A stretch of 64,000 bases of DNA from Saksenaea vasiformis B4078 (Eukaryota; Mucoromycota; Mucoromycetes; Mucorales; Saksenaeaceae), in assembly GCA_000697055.1 (NCBI GenBank), contig JNDT01001970.1, forward strand, positions 95,556 through 159,555, in the 5' to 3' direction. The notes beneath the pieces were generated by a model. That model saw only the letters and a list, made by a program, of their open reading frames with translations. It had not been told where the DNA came from and searched no databases. Position numbers and translations under genes: made by a program. Position 1 is the stretch's first letter, and the number at the start of each line of letters is the position of its first letter. Positions 47,214-59,999 of this stretch are shown piece by piece.

Positions 47214-47345
47214 TAAATTTTGCGTCCATCGAGGAGCCGCGTTGATGTGAGTAGTGTATGAATTTATTGCCAACGTATGTATTAACGAACGCATACTTGG
47301 TTCTTTTTTTAGCGTAAAAGTGGCTTCTCATGGACGCAAAATTTA
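47214..47345 (-). mobile_element. 132-bp MITE, copy B
   Basis: Ends TAAATTTTGCGTCCATC and CATGGACGCAAAATTTA with flanking TA. The length equals that of copies A and C. Its reverse complement aligns better with copy A than the forward sense does (shared AAGTATGCG/AAATATGCG, TTGGC(A/G)ATAAA, CACATCAAC), so this copy is inserted in the opposite direction. Confidence 0.85.
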
Positions 47346-48320
47346 TATGGATTAGCGTAAAAGCTTATTCAATGAGCAGTATACATCAACCATCAGACGG
47401 GTAGTCCTCAGTGCCATTGAGACCGCGAAGAGCACTCTAATCACATATTCCTCTGGTCTGCGATAGCAAATGTCTGTAAAATACAACACGCGCTTGATCC
47501 TATGCTGGATAATGACAACGAAAAGCTTTAGGAAAGACTGATGAAGAGTCACGTAGTCTTCCTTGATGACATGTTAAAATAAAAGGGTTTTGAGAGAAAT
47601 CCTACTACAGATTAACTATGAAGCGCAATTACGTCGCAACATAGTTCGGGATAAGTTATGAAAGAAACTCCACTCCGTTGATTTGTAGAAACAATTTGTC
47701 AAAGATAATCCTCGGTCCTGCCGCAACAACGATCACCATTCATCATCGATGATCCTATATTGTTCACTCTGCCACATATACAGCACTTGTATCCTTCCTA
47801 CCCTTTTTCCGATCGTGTGGAGAAAGCCACGAGATGATCGCATGCATCCTGGGTCGCCCTTGACTTGGAAACGCGCTTACAGGGTAGATCTGGGAGAAAA
47901 ATACCCTTTGACCGTTTCCAAGATAACGACCAACTAATTGGTATGTAACCGGAAGTACCTTTATTCAATAAATGGTTCTCAAACGATTCCTTTGAGATCT
48001 TTCTGGGGACAATGTAATATTCCATTCCGTTATCGTTATTCTCATGATCTATGCATTTACTTTTTATATTTATCTTTTATTTTCTATTTTCCCTATTTTT
48101 CTGTTGGAGCATTTTCCGGAAGACGATCTACCACACTTGTATGGGCACATTATGATAGAAAGACTATGATAAATTTTCAAAATTGAACGATTATTTGGAA
48201 GGAGTTAAAGCGTTGAATAGATAGTGTTTAGTAAAGCATATTTTTAAGTTGAGTAAATGATCGTATCGTTCCGAGTATCTAAGGGAAAGGTACGTCTTCT
48301 TATCCTTCGGATCCAGGCGC
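47346..48320. other. Intergenic region, nothing assignable
   Basis: Open frames on either strand are short and show no motif. No inverted repeat comparable to the MITE was found. Confidence 0.35.
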
Positions 48321-48329
48321 ATTCATGTC

Positions 48330-48815
48330 TCTGTGTCTGTCGTTTAGGCTTCAAGGTCTTTTATCCTGGATTCTCTCGGATTTGGTGCAACCCGACTTCA
48401 CTGCTTTAAGTAAGCGTTGTCGCACATGGAATCCCTTGTTTGCCACAATAGAATGCCCAACGCTCTAGGTTTAAAGGTACATTCAGTTGTTACGAAAATA
48501 TTAGCGTTGTCTCATTCTGATCCGACTGCTCTACGTTCAGAACAGATCACTACGTCAATACACAAATTGTTCTTAGGATTAGATGAGGTAACATCTCGTA
48601 TTATCCATGTAGTAATCGTGAATGGCTTTCTATGCCACTCGAATAGGCTTTACATCCAGCAGGCAAATCATCCTCGCGGGATCGCAGAAAGTGGGATACT
48701 TGCAGAAAACGCCTTTCTTCTTGTTTACCGTCAACAATTCAGAATCTACACCAAAAATACACCGCTATGCACGTTTGCTACAAGCACCATTACACGGATA
48801 ATTTTACCTTCGTTG
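48330..48815 (+). pseudogene. Possible decayed gene fragment, unidentified
   Basis: Two overlapping frames give protein-like sequence. The frame at about 48340-48460 reads RLQGLLSWILSDLVQPDFTA, then WNPLFATIECP. The frame at 48474-48620 reads VHSVVTKILALSHSDPTALR and IHKLFLGLDEVTSRI. Hydrophobic spacing suggests helices and one frame shift separates the two. No family was recognised; it may be part of an old transposon or host gene. Confidence 0.3.
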
Positions 48816-49001
48816 TAAATGATCATATGAAGATGGCACTGCAATAAGCTAAGCCCTAGGGTTTTTGAAACAAATGACAAGCCACACTCTTCTCTCTTAC
48901 TAGTATTAAAACGGAGGAGAAACAAGATAGATTCCTCCTATTATGTTTCTTGTCATGGAAACTACTGTATTCAGCAAACTCTATCTATAGTACATCAGCG
49001 G

Positions 49002-50989
49002 GTGCAGGCAGCGTATACGCAGTGGACGCCGCACAATCCCCAGACCGTCCAAAGCACGGTAACTATAGGTGCCGTTCTGGTCCTTCCTATTCTTTACTGG
49101 GTGTATCTCAATGCTACCACACCACCTAGTAACCTGCGACACATACCGTTTATTCGTCAACTGGATTTGGTAAACTCGTTGCGTTCCGGAGAATCTGTCT
49201 ATAAACAGCATAAGAAGCTGGTGCACCCGCTGCTTAAACAGGCGAATGGACTTTACTCGGTAAACAAACCTACTATATTCCAACATCAGGATGATTAAAC
49301 TGTGAATGATCGCAGATGAAACTGCCCATGAGATGGGCTGCGTATTCCACCAATCCTGAGGCCAACAAGACTATCTTGACTAATCCTGGTAAAGTGGTGC
49401 CTTGCTATCAATTAATTCATGTTCTGCTTTAGAACTGTACCCAAAATCTAGAGAAGGCTATGGCAGCGAAGGCTCATTAGCAAGAAAGCTTCTGGGAGGA
49501 AATAGCATTATTGGCCTCGATGTTCATGATTGGAAACGTCAGCGGAAGGTATGAGAACAAAAAAAAATTTTATAGACCTGTTGTAACATCAATGCAATTT
49601 TATAGATTGCAAACCCAGTTTTTCAGAAGGCGTTACCTTTGCGCACTTTCGCTGAACTTACTCAAAAGATGTTTCTTGTAATGGACAGATCAATTGACGC
49701 ACCTATCGATATCAAAGACATGACTGAATGACTTGCTCTTGACGCTATGGTCTCGCTGGTTCTGGTAAGATAGTCTACAACGATACAGATTATCGTATTA
49801 GTCTTTCATTCAAGGCTTTGACTTTGGATCGATACTGGACGTCAACAGTCCATGGGCTGTCACTTATAAGGATATCAAAACCGGATTAACTGATCCGTTT
49901 TTTATCATGTTCTCTATGTTTGACACCACATTTCGATGGCTATTTCCGAAAAGAGTCAAAATTCATAAAGATTTTGATAGCCTAAAGGCTATGATCGACG
50001 ACCTGATCGAACAGAAACGGAAGCAGTTGCAAATCAAAGAAACGGTTGCGGAAGATGATTCCGAGAAGGACCTTTTGACTCTGATGTTAAAGGCTGAGAT
50101 GGAAGGCCGCGGTGACCTGTCTGATAAAGAGTTGAGAGTAAGTGACTTTAAAGATCACAAGCATGCTAACAGCGTATGCCTAGGATAACATTACTGCTTT
50201 TTCGCCGTTGGGCACGACAATTTAGCCAACTCTTTGGCCCTTACTATCTACAGACTTGCTGTTCACAAAGTAATAATTTTTTTCCTCATACTTTTTCGAT
50301 CGTTATTAAGCACAAATGAATTTGTTCACTAAGGAGATCCAAGACGAAGCACGAAAAGAAGTTCTAACTATCCTTGGGAAAAGTGCAGACGATATTCTAC
50401 CTACGCTTGATCAAACAAGACAAATGATGTATTTACATTGCATCATTCAGGAGGTAAGCTTTATGATTTGCTCAACAGGATGAACAAACCATTTTTGTAT
50501 AGTCTTTGCGCTTGGATGGCCCTGCTGCCGATACTTTGCAGCGGATTTCCACTGCAGATAGTACTATTGCTGATCAGTTTGTTCCATCCAATACGCCTAT
50601 TCATATTGAACTTATGGCTACGCATCGTGAACCAAACGTCTGGGTGGATGCTGAAACGTTTAGACCGGAACGATTTTTAACATAAACGGAAGTTGAGAAG
50701 AATACATCTGTCAATGGGTTAGCTTGGATTCCATTTGGTTATGGGCCACATAAGTGCCCTGGATTAAATTTCAGTATTGCTTGCCAACGGGTAATGTTAT
50801 CTATGCTCCGTAAGTAGCGCAAAATTCAAGAAGGTTTGGTGGCTCAAACCCCTTTTTCTTTTTGGTATAGTGAGAAAGTACGAATGGAGACTTGTGGAAA
50901 ATTCGATCCATAAAGAGGAGCCACACTGTACTGGCTTCGGTATTGTCTCACAGAAGGATCTTTTTTTGATCTTCGAAAGGCGTTACTAG
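49002..50989 (+). pseudogene. Decayed cytochrome P450 paralogue
   Basis: The sequence follows the P450 gene at 43401-45479 exon by exon but on the other strand. YLNATTPPSNLRHIPFIRQL, SGESVYKQHKKLVHPLLKQA, GLDVHDWKRQRK, FPKRVKIHKDFDSLKAMI and DSEKDLLTLMLKAEMEG are clear. The I-helix remnant is GHDNLANSLALTIYRLAVH. SLRLDGPAADTLQRI follows (K-helix). The haem loop FGYGPHKCPGLNF keeps its Cys, and the last exon VRKYEWRLVENS ends with TAG at 50987-50989. Lesions: in-frame TGA at 49729-49731, an apparent 1-nt deletion near 50197-50203 just before the I-helix, and TAA at 50683-50685. The expected ATG is also missing at the 5' end: the frame at 49002 opens with GTG. Introns still look spliceable, so decay seems recent. 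Confidence 0.83.
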
Positions 50990-51812
50990 ATAGTTGAAAT
51001 AGCAAATACAAAGCCATCTGTGAAAATCAAATGGCCTGAGCTGTGGCTTGGTTTGCAGTGCCAGGCACAGCAATGGTAAAGGATCTTCGTTTGGAGATAT
51101 GATCCAACCTTAAATGTATTGGAAAAGGAATGATGGTCTCAGAAACAACACCAACAACGGCAAGTGCGTAATTAAAAGCTTCTTTCTAAAAAAAAGTATG
51201 ACGCCAAGACTAACTTATTCCTTGGATTCTAAATTTGGCTTTGATATTTTTGCTTCTCTCGTACAATAGTATCTTTAGGATCATCTAGCTACAGGAGATG
51301 AACTACAGAATAGAACAAATGCATAAGAAGGAAGAGAGGCTTTGGTTGTTCAAGGAGAACCAGCGGACTGTAAATAGGTGGTACCAGCGGAGAAAAAGCG
51401 TGCCAGATGCAATACAAACGACCGTGGTCATTTCCTACACGCGATTTGATTCGCCAATAGATCGATGAAAATAGGTTTAAAAACGTACAGGTTGTACAGG
51501 GCAAGAAGGAAAAGGACACAAGGCGGTCTAGCTTGGTTACTGAGCGGGTCTTATTTTTTTTCTTTCCTTTTTACTATTATTCCCTCACTTCTCTCTCTCT
51601 CTGTCTCCCTTCCACTTTCTCTGAACCCCTCCTCCACGTCCGCCTCCTTCTCCTTCTTTCAGCAAACAATTCGCTTCTCGTTATACTCCTTCAGTTCCTT
51701 TCCTTGTCACAAGACAATTTGCCGCTCGTTACTTCTTTCACCAACGATACATCACCAACATGCCAACGTGTTGCGCAAGGTTTACTATTCGTGTTGTCGA
51801 CTCAGTAAACTC
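50990..51812. other. Region upstream of the tetraspanin gene
   Basis: A strong C/T-rich tract at 51550-51670 precedes the gene and probably belongs to its promoter or leader. Nothing else was recognised. Confidence 0.4.
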
Positions 51813-52805
51813 ATGATTACTACTCGTAGACTGAGCAAGGTGTACATGATCACCACCAATTTATTGTTTGCGTGTCTCGGAATTGCTTTTATTGCTTTCG
51901 GCTTGATTGGCAATAAAGACGGATTCATTGGCGCTACCTTATTTCCCGAGAACACCTTTAAACGTAAGAGAGCGAGATGATATATGACGACAGTACCATC
52001 CAACCAATTTCTTTTTTTGGGTAGTTGTCGCGATTCTTGGTGCCGTTATTTGTGTGGCTTCAATCTTTGGTATGGTGGGAGCCTTCACCAAACGCGCATT
52101 TGTGACCTACGTGTACCTGATCATTGTTATTATTGCTCTGGTATACCAAGTGGTCATTGGTGTCAAAATCTATCAAAAAGCAGCCAATCCCTCACAATAT
52201 GTTGCACCTCTGTGGAACAGTGGCAGCTTTGATTTCAGACTTCATTTACAGACACAGGTAAAAGAAAAAAAAAAGAGTCAGAAAGCGCCAGCGTCGGACT
52301 GTAATTGACGTTTGAAACAAAATGATTTTTTCAGTTCAATTGCTGTGGATTCAATAGCCCCATGGATAACCCTGCTGTCAGTCCAGGTTGCGATCCTCAC
52401 GTTGGCATCAGTCCCCTCAGACCATGCTACTCTCCGTTGACAAGCTATGTCCAAGGTACATTTGGTAAAGTCTATCTTGTTATTTTTGCAGCTCTGGCAG
52501 TCGAGTTGCTGGCTATTTCCAATGGCATCACACAGCTCTGTACACGATCCATTTATGGCGATGCTGACGATGAGGACGAACGACGCCGTCGCAGAAAGTC
52601 AGGTATCAGGTTAGACGATATGTCACCCGACACACCTACAACAGCCGGTTCAACCAATCACTTTGCAGATCAGAAATATTACGTAGGTGATGGACACAGC
52701 ATGTACTCTAAAAACAATAACTCGCGCTACGACAACTACGACGGATACCATCAGAATAACGCCCAAGGATATGGCGAGAACTACAACGCCGGGAAATATT
52801 ACTGA
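51813..52805 (+). CDS. Tetraspanin-like membrane protein
   Basis: Exons 51813-51963, 52025-52257 and 52335-52805 give 284 residues. Four membrane segments are visible: VYMITTNLLFACLGIAFIAF; VVAILGAVICVASIFGMVGA (start of exon 2); VTYVYLIIVIIALVYQVVIG; VYLVIFAALAVELLAISNGI. A large outer loop lies between segments 3 and 4 and contains FNCCGFNSP, the CCG signature of tetraspanins, plus further cysteines (GCDPH, RPCYS) suited to loop disulfides. The C-terminal tail is cytosolic, first Arg-rich (DEDERRRRRKSG), then Asn/Tyr/Gly-rich (NNNSRYDNYDGYHQNN). Tetraspanins organise plasma-membrane or vacuolar microdomains; the specific role is unknown. The in-frame ORF begins far upstream, but 51813 is the first ATG that gives a sensible topology. 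No similar gene is adjacent. Confidence 0.83.
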
Positions 52806-55800
52806 TCCCGTCTCACGATATATACCATACTGTTGCTCCCTGTATCTCTTGTTCCGTTCCTATCGTTCCACTTTTTTTTCTCTGGCTTCGCCCATTCTTC
52901 AAAAAAGAAAGATGTCTCTTTATTTCTTTTCTTTTCCTTGGCAACTACATATTATAATGTAGCACATTTGAATGTTGTTGTACTCCTTTTCGTTAATTTA
53001 CTTCGTCGGTATAGTTATTTCGTTTCTCCTTTTTTCCTTCCAACCTGTATTGTAATATTATCCTTTTGCTTGTTTTCTTGTTTGTGCAAAAGTGGACATC
53101 ATATTCGGAACTCTGCACAGCTAACCACCGCCTGCTGGGCTAGTAGAGAGGAGCGAAAAAGGGTCGACAGAACTGCATCGGCTGCAATCTGCAGTCCGTC
53201 CAGATTAATAGCAATATCAACACGCTTGTACTGGTGCCACTGCTGCGTCTAGGATGACAACGTCGATGAGAAACAGCAGAAAGCTCCTCATTCTACGCTG
53301 ACATGTTCATATAAACGATTAAGTATTGGGACAGGTTTCGTTGATAGGAACGTTCTTGTCCGATGCCCAATTAGGTTCTGTGGCCTGAGCGTTCATCCTC
53401 TTTGAGTTCCCAACAAGACATAGACCACGTACATTGCATGCCACATAGACTTGATTTTAATATATACACGTGGCAATCTCCACTCGTGATGTCAGGAGGT
53501 GCTGCTTTGTAAAAGCTCAAAAATGTAGCTCTTCTGTGTCGTATAGCCGTCTTCAAAAGTTTCGTCTCCTAATCTCCACAAATCAGGATGATTCATTGAT
53601 GGACGGATGGCAAATCGATGACGACCGTCTTGTACGACATGAACTCGGAATTTGATCACCATTCTTTTGATATGCTGTAGGAGACATATTCAGTACTCGA
53701 GAGCGTCTCCTATCATGCTGTCTCCAAAATCTATTCCTTAAAACCGTAGCTACGGGAAGGTATTTGAAAAAGAATGCGTACGCTATGTGTGATCGGCAGT
53801 AACTTGTCGTCTTCAGTATTACATAACGCAGATCAGGGCGATCGAGGCACAACTAGTGTAGACCCCTCATCATGGACGACCATGATAGTAATGTTGCGCA
53901 TACCACTAGCCATCAGCCATCGTCGAAGATGATATCTTCACACGGCTATCTTTATTGCTGTCTTGTGGAGGCGAAATAGTAATATTCGGTTCAAAAATGA
54001 GCTTGCGAAAGGGAGACATACCTTTTTATCGGACGCCATTGGTACTTGTTTCTATTAAAAATTTTATCTATCCAACAGGGAGGCTAAACTATGAGACAAA
54101 ATAAATATCCGGTAACTTTTGTCAGATGGCGATCAAAGAAAGAAAAAGGCAAAGAGCAACGCATATTTGTCCCTTTTAAATCAACAATTGTGCTACCAAA
54201 TGAATGAGCTTTTTCCATGGAATTTTGTGCTTCTGGGCAAGGCACAAGTGTTTGTGGCAGTATTTTACGCTATGGGAAAAAAATCCCTAATTTTGTTCGC
54301 TATTCTTCGATTTCCAGGAACTGAGTTTTGCTGGTGTTATCGTGGTTGTACAGCATGTTCTTGATATAGATCTTTCCTGGGAAGCCCAAAACCTTACCTA
54401 TACGGGAAATGACAAGGATGTGGTGGCGGTACAAGACAAAAATGTGGCTATAACCGTATATGTCCTAATGATGTCAAGAATTTACTGTACAAGATTGCGC
54501 AAAATTCCATGGAAATCTCGCGTCTTCGATTGCTACTGCTTCGCCTTATTGACACGAGATTAACTATGCATTCATCTCGTTTGCTGATAATCTGACGAAA
54601 TGATCGCCGTTTACAACCAACCGAAACGACCACACGTGATTTCGCAGATGTTTGTGCGATTTTGCATCTTGTAACTTGTCGCTTCACAACGCGGCGGCCA
54701 AATTAAAAATGTCTGAGTTCGCTGTGAAAATCTGTAACACTTGTCTTAAATATGTCTGACTCATTCATTCACCAACAGGAGAGAAGAAAGAGGTGGGAGC
54801 CAATCGCACCAATGGTTACTACACTTCCCGCCAAAGACGCGTTATTCCCACGTTGAGTTTATACAACCTCCTGCGGCGGAACAGCAACCGAAAGGTATCG
54901 ATGAAGCGTTTGCATATCCTGTACAATGCTTTTTTATGGAAAGACCCCTGGGTGGGGGATCGAAGGCTGTTTAAGTGCACATGACTTAAACCTAGTGTGA
55001 ATGATCTAACGGCAGCAACATGATTTCCATCTGCTGCTGCTTAGAAAATTCACGGATGCTCGACTTTGCTGGTATCCAAAAATACCTGTATCTCCAACCC
55101 TTTCGAAATAGCAAACCTAAATGACGCGATCCTCAATGGATCTTAAAGAAACATTCAATAATAACAGTTCGGTTATTGAATAAGTTCCATTACAATGGTT
55201 AATCTGAGATCGAAAGCGCATGGCATCCACAGGTAGTACAGTGTTGCATCCACAAAAGTGGTCATATGACACTTCTAGTATTTGTTTCCGCTCCATATGC
55301 AGTCGCGCAAAGACGCGTACAAGTAGAGAAGGATGATGGAAATAACAGTTGCCGTGCGCGCAAGATACTTCATGCAAGTACGCGCGCTTGCATGCCAACA
55401 GACTTCAATTGACAAAACTGTCGGATACAGACTCAGAAAGGCAATTCCATACAACTCAACGACATCGTTGCAGATTGTCCCTTGCTGCCACTTTTTTTCT
55501 AACCACACGTTGCATTTTATGTATAGGTTATTACTTAGTATGCCGGCGACGGAGGCTTCCGCATAATGGTGCAAACTCGCCACGTCTTGGCAGAATATGG
55601 GAATGACAATAAGTTACACGCAGAAAATGAAGTGCTTGTGTCAGCGATGCCTCCTGCTGTTACACACCTGCATACTTACCCGGGACGCCGTGACATAAGG
55701 GAATAAGAAGAAAGAATGGAAGATGTGTGTCTCAGAACAACTCATATTACCTGGTAGCACTGATAGCATACAAAGAAAATGAGACTGTTGCACGCGATCG

Positions 55801-56466
55801 TATACCTCAGTGACTGACAAGGAATGATAATGACTAAAACAATAAGGTATAGCCTCATTTTCTTTGTGTCGCGATTTCCCAGCTGCGCAACATCGGTACT
55901 ACCAATGTTTCCAAATCAGCGTGTAAATAGAAAAAGGGAATTTATTGTAACGACGCCATAAATTATATTTTATAACAAGAAACGTTCTTTATCTGCGCAT
56001 CGACCAATATAATGGACGCTTTTTCGTCTATCCATCGTCATTAATGACGATAAACAATCAAAAAAGGTGGTGCAGCTGTCGAATGCAAGATGCGATAGCG
56101 TATCCAATGGGAACCAACATGAATGTCATACAAACCTTGTGCTACTGACTGTGCACTCCGGACATTTTGGTAAAGAGTCAATCTATTCTCTCATCTTAAT
56201 CAAGTTAAAATTCCTATATCAGAACTCTGTTACCGTAAAGTACGTCCACCATGTGCGGCATCGCCTCATGAAGTGTTTGATGGGCGTATAGCCAATATTT
56301 TGCACGAATGCATAAAAGAAGGACCCGCGCTCCATTACCAGTACGTCCTCTCTCTTCTTCTTCTTCTTTCAACTTTATCCTTCCTTCTTTTTCTCTCTTT
56401 TTCTTTCCACCACTTCGCGCAGACTCTTCGTTCCCCCTTCATTACTTATTTATCACTGTTCTTCTT
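52806..56466. other. 3.7-kb region without a recognised gene
   Basis: 52806-53080 is T-rich and should hold the tetraspanin 3' UTR. A frame at about 54320-54560 (VIVVVQHVLDIDLSWEAQNL) follows a good acceptor-like 'tttccag' but has no partner exon that could be identified. Open frames on both strands at 55117-55606 overlap and have no motif. The region just before 56467 is C/T-rich and probably forms the protease promoter. Confidence 0.4.
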
Positions 56467-59401
56467 ATGAGGATCACCACTTTGCCGCTCATTGCAGCAG
56501 CCACTAGCTTGTTGCTAGGTGTTTCATTCGTCGATGCATTCGAACACCCAAAGTTGTTAACCATAAGCCCCGAGGTTCGTCCTGGCGATCGATATATTGT
56601 CGAATTCACGGACGCGGAGGACCCCGACAGGGTCTTTGCCGCTATTGCGAAGAAATTTAAGAAAGCCGATGTCCAAGTCGCTCACGTGTATAACCACGAA
56701 CTTTTCCACGGTGCCTCCTTCCAATTTAATGGCGCAGATCACGAACTAGCTTTGGCGTCTCTGTTGAATCAGGCCAACGTCCACTATGTCCATTCCGTCA
56801 TATCGATTTCGCGCCCCAATGTGTCAAAGTATAAGGTTCTGGCCGAGCCACCAGAAATGGTTGCCGCTCTTCTTCCTCATAAGATGACCCAAGTGGATCG
56901 CGTACATAAGGAACTGAAGGAAAAAGGCAAAGGAATCGTTGTGGGTGTTCTCGATTCAGGTAAATGGATATTATTTTTAAACTGCATGCTAAAGATAGGC
57001 GCGATAACGATTTGTAGGTGTTGATTATTATCATCCGGCATTGGGCGGTGGATTTGGTAAAGGCTACAAGGTTCGCTATGGTTATGACTTGGTTGGTAAT
57101 CTGTATGATTCGAATGATCCACACCCGATCATCAAACCTGGCCCTACACCTTTGGATAACTGTGGTGTTGAGAAATTCCCTAAGGTGTCAGGTACAGTTT
57201 ATCGCATGCTTATGTGTCACCCTCTAACAACGTCCCTAGGTCACGGAACGCACGTTTCGGGTATCATTGCTGGCTATGATCCCAAGACGGTTAGTAAAAA
57301 AGAATTTTTTTATACATATGGACGCAACAATTTTGCTCACGCAGCAGATGATTCTAATTTAGAACTTTTCTGGTGTTGCTCCGGAAGCAACTCTCGGCAT
57401 GTGGCGTATTTTCGGATGCGAAGGATCTGTTGGATCTGACATTATCGTCAAAGCTATGCTTGATGCGTACGATGCAGGTGTCAACATTATCTCCATGAGT
57501 TTGGGCGAAGTGAACTCCTGGAAGTCCAGCCCTGACACATTGGTGGCTCAGCGTATTGTTAATCGTGGTGTCCCAGGTAAAGAAGAGATATCTGCAAAAG
57601 AGAAACATCGACGATAACCCTGCGTGCTCTGGATAGTTGTGATTGCAGCCGGTAACTCTGGTAGTGATGGTATCTTCACAGTCAGTCAACCCAGCACAGC
57701 TGACAATGCTGTTTCTGTTGCTTCGTTTGACAACGACTACTCCGTCCAGCGTATGTTCAAAGTCACGGAAATCCCTTCGAAGCTGGGTAGGAACTACCTC
57801 TCCATCTCGTTACTTTCCATCTCATATCTTTCTTAATAGTCTGCTCCCCATCGCACCCTTCCGTCGTACCTGGCGAAGGAGAGCTTGTGGCTGGTGACAA
57901 GAATCTTGGCAGTTCACACGACGGATGCGATCCCGCTGACGTCCCCAAGAATCTCAAAGGCAAAATTGCTCTCCTGAAACGTGGTACCTGTACATTCGAT
58001 CAAAAATCCGCCAACGTTGCACGCGCTGGCGCAATTGGTCTTATTGTATACAATGCCGAACCAGAAATCTTCCAGCCTTCTACCACCAATAGAACATATC
58101 CTGTGGTCGGTGTATCATTGTCTGTTGGTGAGAAACTTGTCGCGACCTTGAAGAAACATTCCAAAGTGATTGTTCAATTTGATAAGAATGATTCCCTGTA
58201 CAAATTACCTACCAAGAACACACCTTCGGATTTCTCTTCCATTGGCCCTACCTATGAGTTGGCTTTGAAGCCTAACCTTGCTGGTGTTGGTGGTCACATC
58301 TACTCCACTCTTCCTCGCTACCTGGGTAGCTGGGGCATGATGTCGGGTACATCGATGGCCACGCCTTATGTTGCTGGTACCATTGCCCTCTATCTCAAGG
58401 CCACCAAAGATGAGAAGGATAAGAAGAAGAAGACTCCTTTGTTTATTATGGAGCAGCTACAGAATTATGGTTACTTGGCACCTGAGTTCAACAATCAAAC
58501 AGGATTAGCTTCTCCTTTACAGCAAGGTGCAGGTCTCATCCAGCTCTACGATACCATCAAGAACCATGCCCACGTCTCTCCTGCCCAGATCAGCTTCAAC
58601 GATACCTCAAGCTACAAGCACAAGACACACGTCCTCAAGGTCACCAACTACGGAGACAAAACCGTCACTTATGATGTCGTTAACAAGGTCTCGTTGACAC
58701 TTGCTCCATATGACCTTCCCAAATCTGGATACAGCCCTACAGAACCTGCGAATTTTGTCAAGAAGGGTTCCGCCAACTTACGTTTCTGCCAAACTCGCTT
58801 GCGTATCAGACCCGGCCACACAAAGACAATCAAGGTGACCGTGATTCTGCCCAAGACCGATCCAAAGGAACATTTGATGTATGGTGGTTATGTTCATCTC
58901 AAGGCTAGCCGTGGCGCCAAGGATATCAACATTCCTTACTTCGGTACCGTCGGTCGCATGAACGATTTGCCTGTCTTGGACTCTTCCCGCACACCCTTCT
59001 TCACTGATTTGAACTCTACAAAGGTCTACGACAAGGGCGAGACCTACGTGTATAAACGCAAGAACAAGCGCACTACTCCTCTCTTATCTTTCCGTCTGCT
59101 TACTGGTACACGTGAAATCAATGTTGAGTTGCTTGATGCGAAATCCAAGGCCGTTTTGGGATATGCTTTCCCTACCATCACCGACGTCTCTCGCAATTAC
59201 CGTTCACCTAAACTGTTGCTCACTCAGTTCCCTTGGACTGGTACATTCTCTCATAAGGCTCGCTCGGATAAGGACTTTACAAGAAAGGTCAAGGAGGGCA
59301 CTTATGTTCTCCGCGTCAAAGCCCTCCGACTCTTTGGCAATCCAAAGAACCCGAAAGATTGGGACACGCAAGTGACAGGTCCCATTAGAGTAGAAAACTA
59401 A
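56467..59401 (+). CDS. Secreted subtilisin-like serine protease (S8 family, PA domain, C-terminal beta-domain)
   Basis: A large extracellular endopeptidase. Six exons (56467-56959, 57018-57191, 57240-57289, 57363-57576, 57637-57786, 57840-59401) give 880 residues. Signal peptide LPLIAAATSLLLGVSFVDAF, then an I9-type propeptide (PGDRYIVEFTDAEDP). Catalytic triad: Asp in VVGVLDSGVDYYHP (joined across intron 1), His in SGHGTHVSGIIAGY (across intron 2), Ser in GMMSGTSMATPYVAG. The oxyanion Asn lies in VVIAAGNSGSDG. A PA insertion (LKGKIALLKRGTCTFDQKSA) sits between the His/Asn region and the Ser, as in Vpr- and C5a-peptidase-like subtilases. The final ~330 residues are a beta-rich domain (HVLKVTNYGDKTVTYDVVNK; LRFCQTRLRIRPGHTKTIKV) of the Fn3-like kind. 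All introns keep the conserved motifs intact. Role in nutrient release or host/substrate attack is inference. Confidence 0.92.
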
Positions 59402-59867
59402 GCAAATCTACCCATTGTAACTAGTGTATTAAATACTACGTGTGCTTTTACTTGAATAATATGTTCTAAATGAAAAGAAAGCGGTACAGCTATATAGCGT
59501 GTCACGAGTAGATGCTGTCTGCTAAACGAATAAATGTTTCATCACAAACAACGACGTTAAATATCCATGATATGCTTCTCAAAACGCAAACGATAGGAAG
59601 GCGTTTAAGTTGTGTGTACCAAAAAAAAAAAAGATGGATTTTACGAGAACTTTGAGTATCGCAGTTGGCAGTAGCAAGCGATTCCCTGTTAACTACGTGA
59701 TCGTTGTCAGAATATGTCACTGTGGTGAGACGGTATATTTGTCTCATCAGTTCGGAGAGCTGGAAACACCATCCTCACTTGAGATCTGTGGTTTTTTTTA
59801 TGAAGTACATCATTCAAGCCCCGTTTACCTTTACTGTGTATTGAATGGTAATCTACGTTATTCTAGA
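59402..59867. other. 3' flank of the protease gene
   Basis: AT-rich with possible poly(A) signals; a poly(A) run is present at 59620-59632. No gene was recognised. Confidence 0.4.
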
Positions 59868-59999
59868 TAAATCCTGCGTCCATAAAGGAATCAAGTTTGC
59901 GCTGAGAGAAAATAAAATATGCGTGGTTAGTATATCGTTTATGAGAAGAAGTAAAAATTTACTTACACGAACCTCGATTTCCCATAGGCGCAAAATTTA
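59868..59999 (+). mobile_element. 132-bp MITE, copy C
   Basis: Ends TAAATCCTGCGTCCATA and ATAGGCGCAAAATTTA flanked by TA; two substitutions in the left end and one in the right relative to copy A. The interior aligns in the same sense as copy A (TTTGCGCT, AAATATGCG, GGTTA..AGTATAT, TTACA). Same 132-bp length as copies A and B. Confidence 0.83.

Noticed and set aside
51465..51812. N-terminal extension of the tetraspanin frame
   Set aside because: The added residues come from a C/T-rich leader-like tract and would precede the first membrane segment with no family precedent; 51813 is the better start.
54119..54563. Possible two-exon gene (frame around 54320-54560 after 'tttccag')
   Set aside because: No partner exon with plausible donor and continuous protein similarity was found, and the encoded sequence has no known motif.
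55117..55606. Overlapping open frames on both strands near 55.3 kb
   Set aside because: Neither strand shows conserved features, and the overlap of long frames seems to be a chance effect of base composition.
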